The position numbers were made by a program, and so were the translations under genes. A stretch of 64,000 nt of DNA, taken from Halorhabdus utahensis DSM 12940 (GTDB taxonomy: Archaea; Halobacteriota; Halobacteria; Halobacteriales; Haloarculaceae). Positions 26,413 through 35,080 of the stretch are shown piece by piece. The stretch is taken from NCBI RefSeq assembly GCF_000023945.1, contig NC_013158.1, positions 2,728,001 through 2,792,000 on the forward strand, in the 5' to 3' direction. Position 1 is the stretch's first letter. The number at the start of each line of letters is the position of its first letter. The notes under the pieces were generated by a model. It was given only the letters and a program-made list of their open reading frames with translations, did no database searches and was not told the DNA's origin.

Positions 26413-27941
26413 ATATTCGAGAGAACTGGCGGATCGTCCTGCTGGTCGTGTTCGTCCTGGGTAGTGGTATTGCCCTGTTCGCGCCCGTCACCGGTGGCGC
26501 AGACGATGGCGGTATCACCAACCTCCAGTACGGGATTCAACTCGACGGCGGGACCAGCATTCAGGCCCCTGCGGTGGGGATCACGGCCGAGGACGTCAAC
26601 GTCAGATTCCAGCAAGAGACCGCACTCGAACAGAACCTCTCGGAGTCGCTATCGCTTGACCTAGCCGACATCAGGGTTTCGAATGAGTCATCGACTGTCG
26701 AGGTATTCGTGCGAAACGTCACTCACGATCAGCTTCGGAACGCACTGAATGCGGAAGGATATCAACCGGGAACTGTCCGTGACGGGGTGACCGGCCAGAC
26801 TCGCGAAGATATGGTCGATGTCATTCGAGACAAGATCACCGAATCCGCACTCAGTGGCGGGAGCGTCTCGAGACTCAACGCGATCGAGGGGAACCTCATC
26901 TCGATCACTGCGCCGGATCGCGATCGGGAGGAACTTCGGTCACTCCTCAACGAGCGTGGGATCGTCCGTGTCTACGCGGTTCATCCGGACGAGAACGGAT
27001 CGTTCGTTCCGTCACAGGTACTGGGCCAGGACGAGTTCGGACGGATCGGGACAGCACAGGAACGGGAAGTGGCCGATGGAACAGAAGCTTTCGTCCCGGT
27101 GACGATCAACGATGACGTCGCCGAACGGTTCCAGCAGGATATGGTAGAGTACGGCTTCAACCAGGATCGCAACTGTGGCTACGATCGGTCGCAGATCACG
27201 AACGTTTCCGCGGTCGACGACTATTGCCTGGTTACGACACTCAACGGAGAAATCGTCTTCTCTGGCGGTGTGGATGGGGATCTCGGCAGGTCGTTCGCTT
27301 CGGGTGGGTTCGCCACCGATCCGTCGTTCAGAATGACCACCGGAGAGAACATGACCCAGGCGAAAGACCTCGAAATCAGCCTTCGAGCCGGCCGTCTCCC
27401 CGCACCCCTCGACTTCGAGAACGCGAACTATCAGGAACTCGAACCGGCGCTCGGCCAGCAGTTCCGGACTGACTCCCTGATCACGGGGATCATGGCCGTC
27501 CTGGCCGTCAGTGGCATGATCTTCTTCCGGTATCAGGACGTCCGGGTTGCGCTACCGATGATCGTCACCGCGATGTCCGAAGTGTTCGTCCTCCTTGGCT
27601 TCGTCGCGCTCGTCCAGTACCCGTTGAATCTCTCTCACATCGCCGGGTTCATCGCGGTCATCGGGACCGGGGCCGACGACCTCATCATCATCGCCGACGA
27701 GATCCTTCAGCGTGAGGAGATCGCTACCGATCGGGTGTTCCAGAACCGATTCCGGAAGGCGTTCTGGGTCATCGGGGCAGCCGCGGCGACCACGATCATC
27801 GCGATGAGCCCGCTGACCGTGCTCGGCCTCGGTGATCTGAGTGGGTTCGCCATCATCACCATCGTCGGTGTGCTGATCGGGGTCCTGGTCACCCGGCCAG
27901 CGTACGGGAACTTCCTCCGTCGGCTCGTTCTCGACACCTGA
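26409..27941 (+). CDS. secD: Protein-export membrane protein SecD
   Basis: A 510-residue SecD: an N-terminal membrane helix (IVLLVVFVLGSGIALFAPVT), then GIQLDGGTSIQAP, the SecD P1-domain signature, a long extracellular domain, the GRLPAPLDF segment and five C-terminal helices with GTGADDLIIIADEILQREE (the conserved D5 motif carrying acidic residues). It partners SecF, which is encoded immediately upstream with a four-base overlap. Length is typical of archaeal SecD. Confidence 0.96.
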   Translation: MNIRENWRIVLLVVFVLGSGIALFAPVTGGADDGGITNLQYGIQLDGGTSIQAPAVGITAEDVNVRFQQETALEQNLSESLSLDLADIRVSNESSTVEVFVRNVTHDQLRNALNAEGYQPGTVRDGVTGQTREDMVDVIRDKITESALSGGSVSRLNAIEGNLISITAPDRDREELRSLLNERGIVRVYAVHPDENGSFVPSQVLGQDEFGRIGTAQEREVADGTEAFVPVTINDDVAERFQQDMVEYGFNQDRNCGYDRSQITNVSAVDDYCLVTTLNGEIVFSGGVDGDLGRSFASGGFATDPSFRMTTGENMTQAKDLEISLRAGRLPAPLDFENANYQELEPALGQQFRTDSLITGIMAVLAVSGMIFFRYQDVRVALPMIVTAMSEVFVLLGFVALVQYPLNLSHIAGFIAVIGTGADDLIIIADEILQREEIATDRVFQNRFRKAFWVIGAAAATTIIAMSPLTVLGLGDLSGFAIITIVGVLIGVLVTRPAYGNFLRRLVLDT

Positions 27942-28008
27942 GGCCGACCGTCCCCACGGTCGGACCGGAGTCGGCGACCTTTTTGCGATCGGTTGCCTTT
28001 CGCTACCA

Positions 28009-28176
28009 ATGACTGACGACGAGCCCTTCTACTGTGAGACCTGCGAGCACCCCGTCGCTCGCGCGGACGTGATCCGCACGGAGACGATGGGCGGACTCGA
28101 TCCAACAAAGTGGCAGACGTTTTGCTGTCCGGACTGCGGGAACCGTCTGGAGACGGTGTTCGTCGGCGACGAGTAG
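28009..28176 (+). CDS. Small CxxC zinc-finger protein
   Basis: A 55-residue protein with two paired-cysteine knuckles, YCETCEHPV near residue 8 and CCPDCGNRL near 40, connected by VARADVIRTETMGGLDPTK. It has the look of the many small zinc-finger proteins of haloarchaea; the role is unknown. A T-rich box CCTTTTTTGCG (27978-27988) is about 27 bases upstream of the ATG, so a leaderless mRNA is likely. Third positions are strongly G/C, supporting real coding. Confidence 0.8.
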   Translation: MTDDEPFYCETCEHPVARADVIRTETMGGLDPTKWQTFCCPDCGNRLETVFVGDE

Positions 28177-28253
28177 GTCTCCTGCTGGGAACGTTCCTCT
28201 CGCTTTCTCAGGAAACGGAACGCTTGTTAGCCGCCGAACCCGTCTGGCAAGTA

Positions 28254-29513
28254 ATGAGTCACTCGCCGCCGGTTCGTCGCCTCGCCGACTGGGATCACGA
28301 GCAGTTACTCGCTCTCGCTGCCGAGTACGAGACCCCACTGTACGTCCTTGAGACCGGACGCGTCCAGGCAAATTACCGCCGGTTCGACGCCGCGTTCCCG
28401 GATGCCGAGGTAATGTACGCCGCAAAGGCACACACCGGCCGGGCTGTCCTCTCTGCATTGCTCGACGTCGGTGCCGACATCGAGTGTGCTGCCCGCGGGG
28501 AGTTACAGCGGGCGATCGAAGCGGGCGCAGACCCGAACACACTCCAGTACACGGCCGTCAACCCGCCCGCCGCGGACCTTGACTACGCTGTCGAACTCGC
28601 CGACGAGTACCCCGGGCTGACGATCACTGGCGGCGCTCGGGACACGTTTGACCGCCTCCAAGCGCGCGGGTACGACGGCCGCGTTGCCATCCGGATCAAT
28701 CCCGGGATCGGGACCGGCCATCACGAGAAGGTCGCGACGGGCAAGGACGCGAAGTTCGGGATCCCGGCCGAGCGCGTCCCCGATCTCGCTGCCGATCTCC
28801 GGGAGCGATTCGATCTGGTTGGTCTGCACGCCCACGTTGGCAGCGGCGTCCTGACGGGCGAAGTCGACGAGCACGCCCGTGCGCTCGGCAAAGTTGCAGA
28901 CCTCGCGCGGGAGGTCGGCGACGGCGACTTGGAGTTCGTCGACTTCGGCGGCGGGTTCGGCGTCCCCTATCGCGAGGACGAACCACCGCTCGACATCGAA
29001 GTCGTCGCCGAGACGGTCCGGGAGGCGGTGGGCGACCTCAACGCGACGATGAAGTTCGAACCCGGCCGATACGTCGTCGCCGACGCCGAGTTGATCCTCG
29101 CGAGGGTCAACACGGTCAAGGAAGCTCCCGAGACGACTGTCGTCGGCGTCGATGCCTCGCTGTCGACGCTGATCCGGCCGGCGATGTTCGATTCCTACCA
29201 TCCGATACGGAACGTCTCCGCGCCGGATCGGGCGGACGAGGCAGTCTCCGTCGGCGGCCCCTGTTGTACCAGCGCGGACGTCTTCGCGACCGACCGACCG
29301 ATCGCTCGCCCCGAACGCGAGGACATTCTCGCGATCGGCAACGCCGGCGCGTACGGGTACGAACTCGCGAACAATTTCCACTCCCAGCCCCGGCCTGCAG
29401 AGGTCGCGATCGAGGGCGACGGCGCACGCATTGTTCGTCGCCGGGAGACGATGGCCGACGTCACGCGCGTCGAGGACGAGACGGCCGGCGCGCCCGATGC
29501 GGAGCGTGAGTGA
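28254..29513 (+). CDS. lysA: Diaminopimelate decarboxylase
   Basis: A 419-residue PLP-dependent fold-III enzyme that converts meso-diaminopimelate to lysine. The PLP lysine is Lys58 in MYAAKAHT. HVGSG and FVDFGGGFGVPY (PLP phosphate loop) follow, then EPGRYVV, and GPCCTSADVFATD in place of the usual GPxCESxDxL. The GNAGAYGYELANNFHSQPRPAEV end is characteristic. Start ATG 28254 (MSHSPPVRRLADWDHE) is chosen; the longer open frame overlaps the zinc-finger gene. dapE begins at its stop codon (TGATG), so the two act in one lysine-pathway operon. Confidence 0.95.
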   Translation: MSHSPPVRRLADWDHEQLLALAAEYETPLYVLETGRVQANYRRFDAAFPDAEVMYAAKAHTGRAVLSALLDVGADIECAARGELQRAIEAGADPNTLQYTAVNPPAADLDYAVELADEYPGLTITGGARDTFDRLQARGYDGRVAIRINPGIGTGHHEKVATGKDAKFGIPAERVPDLAADLRERFDLVGLHAHVGSGVLTGEVDEHARALGKVADLAREVGDGDLEFVDFGGGFGVPYREDEPPLDIEVVAETVREAVGDLNATMKFEPGRYVVADAELILARVNTVKEAPETTVVGVDASLSTLIRPAMFDSYHPIRNVSAPDRADEAVSVGGPCCTSADVFATDRPIARPEREDILAIGNAGAYGYELANNFHSQPRPAEVAIEGDGARIVRRRETMADVTRVEDETAGAPDAERE

Positions 29514-30649
29514 TGGCGTTTGACATTCTGGATTTCCACGAGCAGGCAGTCCGGACCGAATCCCAGGAGTCGGTCGAAGCGATGCGATCGGTGCTCGTCG
29601 AGACACTCGAAGACGATGGGGTGAGTGTCCGCGTCGATGGGGGTGGCAACGTCGTCGCCCACCGGAGCGGCAGTGGTGAGACTGACGACACTTCCCATCT
29701 CCTGCTCAACACCCACCTCGACACGGTTCCGCCACACGTGCCCTTCGAGCGCGACGGCGAGATCGTCCGGGGCCGAGGTGCCTGCGACGCGAAGGGGTCG
29801 CTGGCGGCGATGGTCGGGGCCTTCCTCCGCGCCGAAATCGGCGACGGGCGCGTGACGCTGGCGATCACGCCCGACGAGGAGACGACCCAGACCGGCGCGG
29901 CCCACCTCGTCGAGACGCTCGATGCCGACCTCGACGCGGCGATCGTCGGCGAGCCGACGGACCTGGACGTCTGTTACGCCGCCCGTGGCCAGTTCGAGGG
30001 CCAGATCACCCTCACCGGCGAGAGCGCCCACGCCAGCGATCCGAGCGATGGAATCAACGCCGTTCGAGTGATCGGCCCGACGATCGAGTCGATGGATCGC
30101 TACGACGACGCACGCGGGACAGCCGCTCACGACACACTTGGATCGCCGACGCTGACCCCGACGATGGTCGAGGGCGGCGAGGCCCCGAACCAGATCCCGG
30201 CCGAGGTACGGATCACCTTCGACCGCCGGAGCGTCCCGCCCGAGCGCAGTGAGGATTTCCCCGCCTCCCTGGAGGCTCACCTTCGGAACTTGCTTCCCGA
30301 CGAGATCGGCGTCGACGTCTCCCTCGTCCGCCCGGACACGCCGTTCCCCGAAGCCTTCGAGACGGACCCAGACGCTCAAATCGTCGAGGTCCTGCGGGAC
30401 GCGAGCGGCGGGAGCGTGCGCCCCTTCGGCGCGGCGACGGAGGCGGCCCAGTTCGCGAAACTTGCCCCGACGGTTGTCTTCGGTCCGGGCGTGCTGGCTG
30501 ACGACGAGGGGCCGGTTGCTCACTCACCACGGGAGTACGTCGACCGGCAGGACGTTCTGCGGACGGCGGACGTGCTAGTCGAGACGATCGAGACCATGCT
30601 GGCGGTGGGTGATCAACCGGCAGAGCGTGACGCTTCCAGTAGCTTCTGA
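29513..30649 (+). CDS. dapE: M20 peptidase, succinyl-diaminopimelate desuccinylase-like
   Basis: A 378-residue M20-family metallohydrolase. Metal-binding signatures are LLNTHLDTVPPHVPF (His and the catalytic Asp near 68-70), GRGACDAKGSLAAM (bridging Asp), TPDEETTQTGA (catalytic Glu pair) and IVGEPT. A lid/dimerisation domain (about residues 160-275) separates the halves. Its start overlaps the lysA TGA by one base, so desuccinylation of N-succinyl-LL-diaminopimelate is the natural role. ArgE- or LysK-type specificity cannot be excluded from sequence alone. Confidence 0.9.
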   Translation: MAFDILDFHEQAVRTESQESVEAMRSVLVETLEDDGVSVRVDGGGNVVAHRSGSGETDDTSHLLLNTHLDTVPPHVPFERDGEIVRGRGACDAKGSLAAMVGAFLRAEIGDGRVTLAITPDEETTQTGAAHLVETLDADLDAAIVGEPTDLDVCYAARGQFEGQITLTGESAHASDPSDGINAVRVIGPTIESMDRYDDARGTAAHDTLGSPTLTPTMVEGGEAPNQIPAEVRITFDRRSVPPERSEDFPASLEAHLRNLLPDEIGVDVSLVRPDTPFPEAFETDPDAQIVEVLRDASGGSVRPFGAATEAAQFAKLAPTVVFGPGVLADDEGPVAHSPREYVDRQDVLRTADVLVETIETMLAVGDQPAERDASSSF

Positions 30650-30672
30650 CAGGAGGCCGCCGTTTGTCGACC

Positions 30673-31584
30673 ATGGAGCGACCGCCGGTTTCGGTCCTGC
30701 TACCGACGACGACCTGGACGCCAGCCTGCCGGCAGGTGGCCGAGCAACTCCGGGACGACGACGAACTCCTGGTTCTCCCCGATCACGAGAGCGATCCAGT
30801 TGCAAAGCAAACAGGCCACCCTCCGTCAGTGTCGGTGATCCCCGCAGGCGACCCCGATGGCTGCTCGGGCAAGGCCAACGCGATCGATGTCGGCATGGAA
30901 CGAGCCCGCCACGACCGGCTCGTCTGGACGGACGACGACTTCGAGCATCCGCCTGACTGGTTGGACCAACTCTCGGCCGACTACGACCGCCACGGCCCGG
31001 TCTCGGAGGTCCCCTTCTTCCGCGGACGCGACGCGCTTTCGGTGTTGCTCGAACCCACCAACGTCTTTGGCGGCACACTCACGACATGGGCGGCCGATAT
31101 CCCCTGGGGTGGGAGCGTGATCTTCGAGCGTGGTGATCTCGAAGTCGACGCCTTCCGGGCGGACCTGACCCGGACGATTAGCGACGATGGAACGCTGGAC
31201 GAGCATCTGGACGTGACCTCGATACGACGGGTTCATGAGGTTTCGGCCGGCGGCACGATCGATGAGTCTCTCGAACGGTTCGTCCGATTCATCAAGATCG
31301 TCCGGTTCCACGGCCCGGGTATCACTGTGTTCAACGCCCTCGCATTGCTCGCCCTCACTGCGCTCCTCGTCCTGTATCCGGTACTCACGACCGTCGCAGT
31401 GACACTGTCCTATGGAATCATCTACGCGGCTTTCGGCATCCGCCGGTGGACGTTCCTGCTTGCAGTACCGGCGACGATACTGAATCTCCCGCTTTTCGCG
31501 TACGCACTGGCCCGCCGGACGTTCGTCTGGGGCGGGCGGCGCTATCGCTGGCGAAGCATGTTCGACGTCGAGGTCGTCGAGTAA
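30673..31584 (+). CDS. Membrane-bound family-2 glycosyltransferase
   Basis: A 303-residue GT-A fold enzyme anchored by C-terminal helices. The N-terminal VSVLLPTTTW strand, GKANAIDVGME and the metal-binding VWTDDDFEHP are seen, and an acidic residue follows at SDDGTLDEHLDV. The usual QxxRW motif is replaced by ERFVRFIKIVRF. Two to three membrane segments follow near residues 215-275. It resembles ceramide-glucosyltransferase-like (GT21) enzymes in layout. The ATG at 30673 is preferred over an upstream TTG. It follows dapE by 23 bases but is unlikely to belong to lysine synthesis. Substrate unknown. Confidence 0.82.
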   Translation: MERPPVSVLLPTTTWTPACRQVAEQLRDDDELLVLPDHESDPVAKQTGHPPSVSVIPAGDPDGCSGKANAIDVGMERARHDRLVWTDDDFEHPPDWLDQLSADYDRHGPVSEVPFFRGRDALSVLLEPTNVFGGTLTTWAADIPWGGSVIFERGDLEVDAFRADLTRTISDDGTLDEHLDVTSIRRVHEVSAGGTIDESLERFVRFIKIVRFHGPGITVFNALALLALTALLVLYPVLTTVAVTLSYGIIYAAFGIRRWTFLLAVPATILNLPLFAYALARRTFVWGGRRYRWRSMFDVEVVE

Positions 31585-31706
31585 CCGTTGATTTGGATAG
31601 GATTGGCCAGGATGTCATAGAACGGTTCACAGGGTGGTTGTTTTCATGGCGGCTAGAAGTGAATATCCGCTCAGTGCGTATTACGCACCGGCCTATACTG
31701 GCCTAT
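31585..31706. other. Convergent intergenic region with a palindrome
   Basis: 122 bases between the convergent glycosyltransferase and PQQ-repeat genes. It contains TGCGTA-T-TACGCA at about 31675-31687, a perfect palindrome with 6-bp arms, and GGCC repeats next to it. A T-rich run (GGTTGTTTTC) may help terminate the glycosyltransferase transcript. No gene is seen. Confidence 0.45.
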
Positions 31707-33059
31707 TCACGTCTCGGCGGCGACGCCGTGGTGACCGAGTGTTCCCAGTCGAACCCGGGATCCGTCGCTCGATCCGTCGACGCCCGCGTCCAGGGCGTAT
31801 ACCACGCCAGCGATCGGCGCGCCGCCAGACGCCGGCGTTGGGCCCGGCCCACCGACGTAGACGATGCCATCGACGACTGTCGGCGATGAGCTGACCGCCG
31901 CTGCTGGTTTGGCGAACGCCCACTCCCGCTCGCCCGTGGCCGCATTCACCCCGTATAACACACCCAGGTACGTGTACTCGGCGTCAGTTTTGGCCGCGGT
32001 GCCGACAATGACGAGCCCATCGACGACCGTCGGCGAGGACGGGACGCTCGACAGTTCGCGATACCCCCCGGTGAATGCCCACTCCCGCTCGCCCGTCGCC
32101 GCCTCCAAGGCGTACAGCGTCCCGTCATAGGAGCCGACGTAGACGGTCCCGCTCGCGACCGTCGGCGATGAATACACGCCCGCAGACGGTTCGGTGAACG
32201 CCCATTCTTGGTCGCCCGTCTCTGTATCCACCGCGTACACCGTCCCGTCATCGGAGCCGACGTAGACGGTCCCCGCCGCGACCGTGGGCGATGAATCGAC
32301 GGAATCTGACGGCTCGGTAAACACCCACTCCTGGTCGCCCGTGGCGGCATCCACCGCGTACAACGCCGCATCTTCGTGGTCCTCGAAACGGCTCCCGGAA
32401 GATCCGACGTAGACGGTGCCCGCCGCGACCGTCGCGGACGAGTTCACGGCTCCATTCGGCCCGGTGAACGTCCACTCTTGATCGCCGGTTGTCGCGTCCA
32501 CCGCGTACAGCGTCGAACCCCAGGTTCCGACGTAGACAGTCCCGTCCCGGACGGTCGGCGAGGCGTCTATCGTGCGTGGTGGCTCGGTGAACGCCCACTC
32601 CTGGTCGCCCGTCTCGGCATCGACCGCGTACAGCGTCGGCCCGGACCCGACGTAGACGGTCCCGTTTGCGACTGCTGGCGACGAGCTGATCGATTCCGAA
32701 GGCTCGGTGAACGTCCACGATCGCTCGCCGGTGGCCGCATCCACAGCGTACAACGCCGCACTCTCAACTGAGGTCCCCATCGATCCGACGTAGACGGTCC
32801 CGTCGACGACTGTCGGCGACGACCACACGTTCCCGGCTGGCTCAGTGAATTCCCACTCCACGCTGCCACCATTTTCGTCGGAAACAGTGGTAGCATTCCC
32901 TTTCTCGTCGGTAACTGTGGTATCATCACCGTTCGTATCGGTAGAACCCGAACTCTCAGTGCCCATGCCCACACAGCCGGCGATCGTGCCGAATCCCAGC
33001 CCGGCGGCCGTCCGCAGTACGTGACGCCGACTCACTCGTTCGGTGAGATCACGGGTCAT
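31707..33059 (-). CDS. Tat-exported lipoprotein with PQQ-type beta-propeller
   Basis: A 450-residue extracellular lipoprotein. The N-terminus has a twin-arginine signal (SRRHVLRTAAGLGFGTIAGC) ending in a lipobox, so it is likely folded before export and then lipid-anchored. A Ser/Thr/Asp linker follows, then about eight tandem blades each with SSPTVVDGTVYVGS, LYAVDAATG and EWAFTEP, the PQQ/BamB-like repeat. Such propellers bind cofactors or act as scaffolds; no catalytic partner is adjacent. The repeated coding units also create DNA-level repeats. The promoter is probably the AATTATTTAC box at about 33215-33224 (minus strand), leaving a leader near 130 bases. Confidence 0.9.
   Translation of the reverse strand: MTRDLTERVSRRHVLRTAAGLGFGTIAGCVGMGTESSGSTDTNGDDTTVTDEKGNATTVSDENGGSVEWEFTEPAGNVWSSPTVVDGTVYVGSMGTSVESAALYAVDAATGERSWTFTEPSESISSSPAVANGTVYVGSGPTLYAVDAETGDQEWAFTEPPRTIDASPTVRDGTVYVGTWGSTLYAVDATTGDQEWTFTGPNGAVNSSATVAAGTVYVGSSGSRFEDHEDAALYAVDAATGDQEWVFTEPSDSVDSSPTVAAGTVYVGSDDGTVYAVDTETGDQEWAFTEPSAGVYSSPTVASGTVYVGSYDGTLYALEAATGEREWAFTGGYRELSSVPSSPTVVDGLVIVGTAAKTDAEYTYLGVLYGVNAATGEREWAFAKPAAAVSSSPTVVDGIVYVGGPGPTPASGGAPIAGVVYALDAGVDGSSDGSRVRLGTLGHHGVAAET
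32100..32860 (-). repeat. Tandem DNA repeats encoding propeller blades
   Basis: The propeller gene repeats the string GACGTAGACGGTCCCG (plus-strand view) with small changes roughly every 120 bases, together with GCGTACA and GGTGAACGCCCACTC. These are diverged in-frame copies and could recombine to add or remove blades. Confidence 0.7.
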
Positions 33060-33274
33060 TCGGCGGTGTCCCTACGACACGTCCGCGCCCCTTGCTGCCC
33101 GGATTTCGAAACCTCGATTGGGTCGACCATCTCGAAATGACGGGGCACCCCATAGGGAACGCGCGTACTATCCCCGACGAAAACACGCTGGCGGTTCATA
33201 TCGTTCAGTAGTGTAAATAATTACATAAGCCTGTTCCTGGTTTCGAATATGGATTAGCATCCGCGCGAGCGTCG
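33060..33274. other. Upstream region of the propeller lipoprotein
   Basis: The region contains an AT-rich block (TGTAAATAATTACAT, near-palindromic, about 33212-33226), the likely minus-strand promoter of the propeller gene. I see no ORF with haloarchaeal amino-acid bias in it. Confidence 0.45.
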
Positions 33275-33530
33275 CGAGGTCGCGAAGCGACCTCGGTAGA
33301 GCGAGCGGTGCAACCGCGAGCCAGCGAGCGCGGTTCACCGACGGCGAGACCGGCGGTCGAGCCGTCGGCCTTTTTCACCGCTGGGAGAGCAAGCTCTCCC
33401 GAGCCCACACTCACTGCGTTCGCGTGGACCATGTTTTTCGAGGAGTGGGTTGTGGGCCCATGGGCCCGCAACCGAATGCCGTGGCGACGAAGTCGCCACG
33501 CGGTTCCCACAGCGAGCGAAGCGAGCGAGG
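33275..33530. repeat. Array of perfect hairpins between propeller gene and proS
   Basis: At least six inverted repeats lie in about 255 bases: CGAGGTCGC-GAA-GCGACCTCG (33275-33295), AACCGCG/CGCGGTT (33314-33337), CCGACGGC/GCCGTCGG (33340-33368), GGGAGAGC-AA-GCTCTCCC (33383-33400), a 13-bp arm palindrome centred on CCCATGGG (33448-33473) and GTGGCGAC-GAA-GTCGCCAC (33481-33499). A GCGAGCGAA tandem repeat follows (33512-33530). Three hairpins share an arm-(GAA/AA)-arm design. No coding bias is present. Confidence 0.7.
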
Positions 33531-33554
33531 AAACCCGACGATGAAAAAGATGGT

Positions 33555-35009
33555 CTAGTATGTTTTGGCGAAGTATGCGGTCTCCTCGGCCTCGTCGCCA
33601 CAGATCGCACACTCGTCGTGGATCGGTTCCTCGTCGCGATCTTTGGGCACCATCACGATCTCGGCGGCGATGGCGTCCTTGATCGGCTCCTCGCACGCTT
33701 CGTCGCCACACCAGCCACACTTGACATAGCCGCCGTGCTGGCCAATGGTGCCGAGGATTTCCTCGCGGGATTCGGCCTCGCGGATCTCGCCTTCCAGGGT
33801 TTCCTCGGCGCTGGCGTACAGCTTGGCGAAGATGGTATCCAGGTGGTCCTCGACCGTCTCGGCGACGTTGTCGCGCTCGACCGTGATCTCCTCGCCGTCG
33901 GGGCGGTGGACGAGCGTGAGTTCGTCGTCAGCGACCTCGTAGGACCCGATCTCGATCCGGAGCGGGACGCCGTTGAGCTCGTGTTCGTTGTACTTGAACC
34001 CGGGGTTGCGGTGGTCGCGGTCGTCGAGTTCGACCCGGACGCCAGCGTCCTCGAGGTCCGCCTCGACGTCCTCGGCGTATGCGAGGACGTCGTCCTTGCT
34101 GTCCTCGTCCCAGATCGGGACGATGACGACCTGGGTCTCGGCGAGCGTGGGCGGCAGGACCAACCCCTGGTCGTCGCTGTGAGTCATGAACAGCGCGCCC
34201 AGGGCCCGCCAGGACAGCCCCCAGGAGGTCGTGTGGGCGGTCTTCACTTCCTCGTCCTCGTCGACGTAGGTCACGTCGTAGGCTTCCGCGAAGGAGGTCC
34301 CCAGATAGTGGGAGGTCCCGCCCTGGACTGACTTGCCGTCGGGCATCAGCGCCTCGACGGTCGTCGTCGTGTGCGCGCCGGGGAACTTGTCGTGGTCGGG
34401 CTTGCGCCCCGAAAGCACCGGCATCGCCAGGACGTCCTCGTAGAGCCGCTTGTACTGGCCCAGGCGAGTTTCCATCTCCTCGACGGCGTCTTCCTCGTCG
34501 TGGTGGGCGGTGTGGCCCTCCTGCCAGAGGAACTCCTTCGTGCGGAAGAACGGTTTGGTCTCCGTTGCTTCCCACCGGACGACGCTACACCACTGGTTGA
34601 CGCGGATCGGGAGGTCCCGGTGTGAGCGGGTCCATTGGGCGAGGAAGGGCGTGATGATGCTCTCGCTGGTGGGCCGAACCGCGAGTTGCTCCTCCAATTC
34701 ATCGTAGCCACCCTTCGTGACCCACGCCACTTCGGGGTCGAACCCTTCGACGATGTCCTTCTCCTTTTCGAGGTAGCTTTCGGGGATGAACATCGGGAAG
34801 TAGGCGTTCTGGACGCCCGTCTGCTTGAACCACCCGTCGAGATGATTCTTCAGGCGCTCCCAGATAGCGTACCCGCGGGGTCGGGTTACGATAAAGCCGC
34901 CCATGGGGGCGTAATCGGCCAGGCCGGCCTTCTGGACCAGTTCGGCGTACCACTCGCCAGTCGCGTGTTCCTTGCTCTCGGTGATCCCGAGTTCCTGCTC
35001 GCCGCTCAT
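33555..35009 (-). CDS. proS: Prolyl-tRNA synthetase
   Basis: A 484-residue archaeal/eukaryotic-type class II synthetase that charges tRNA(Pro). Motif 1 and the dimer interface lie in the region GFIVTRPRGYAIWERLKNHLD; motif 2 is within QWCSVVRWEATETKPFFRTKEFLWQEGHT; motif 3 is near HTTSWGLSWRALGALFMTHSDDQGL. An anticodon-binding domain follows, then a C-terminal zinc-containing domain (CGWCGDEACEE, CAICGDEAEETAYFAKTY), ending in the conserved Tyr. A TATA box (GGTTTATATC, 35031-35040) sits about 27 bases from ATG 35009, and the palindrome CCTCCGGAGG (35017-35026) lies between them. Confidence 0.97.
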   Translation of the reverse strand: MSGEQELGITESKEHATGEWYAELVQKAGLADYAPMGGFIVTRPRGYAIWERLKNHLDGWFKQTGVQNAYFPMFIPESYLEKEKDIVEGFDPEVAWVTKGGYDELEEQLAVRPTSESIITPFLAQWTRSHRDLPIRVNQWCSVVRWEATETKPFFRTKEFLWQEGHTAHHDEEDAVEEMETRLGQYKRLYEDVLAMPVLSGRKPDHDKFPGAHTTTTVEALMPDGKSVQGGTSHYLGTSFAEAYDVTYVDEDEEVKTAHTTSWGLSWRALGALFMTHSDDQGLVLPPTLAETQVVIVPIWDEDSKDDVLAYAEDVEADLEDAGVRVELDDRDHRNPGFKYNEHELNGVPLRIEIGSYEVADDELTLVHRPDGEEITVERDNVAETVEDHLDTIFAKLYASAEETLEGEIREAESREEILGTIGQHGGYVKCGWCGDEACEEPIKDAIAAEIVMVPKDRDEEPIHDECAICGDEAEETAYFAKTY

Positions 35010-35015
35010 ACCCCA

Positions 35016-35040
35016 ACCTCCGGAGGCGGAGATATAAACC
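35016..35040 (-). promoter_or_regulatory. proS promoter with a palindrome at the start region
   Basis: Minus-strand GGTTTATATC (35031-35040) is the TATA box for a leaderless proS mRNA. The perfect 10-bp palindrome CCTCCGGAGG lies between TATA and ATG, where a bound protein would block initiation; GC-rich palindromes also arise by chance in such DNA. Confidence 0.5.
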
Positions 35041-35080
35041 CGCCGTGTTCCTGGCGTCCCAGCCCCGATACCGCCCGGCC

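Noticed and set aside
31634-31894. Plus-strand ORF in the convergent gap and over the propeller gene end.
   Set aside because: After about 25 residues it becomes the arginine-rich antisense of the propeller gene.
32100-32860. CRISPR-like periodic repeats.
   Set aside because: They are in-frame coding repeats of propeller blades, with unequal spacing and diverged copies; no cas genes are nearby.
33205-33720. Minus-strand ORF covering the hairpin array and the proS end.
   Set aside because: Arginine/serine-rich composition and overlap with the proS 3' end; the DNA is a run of inverted repeats.
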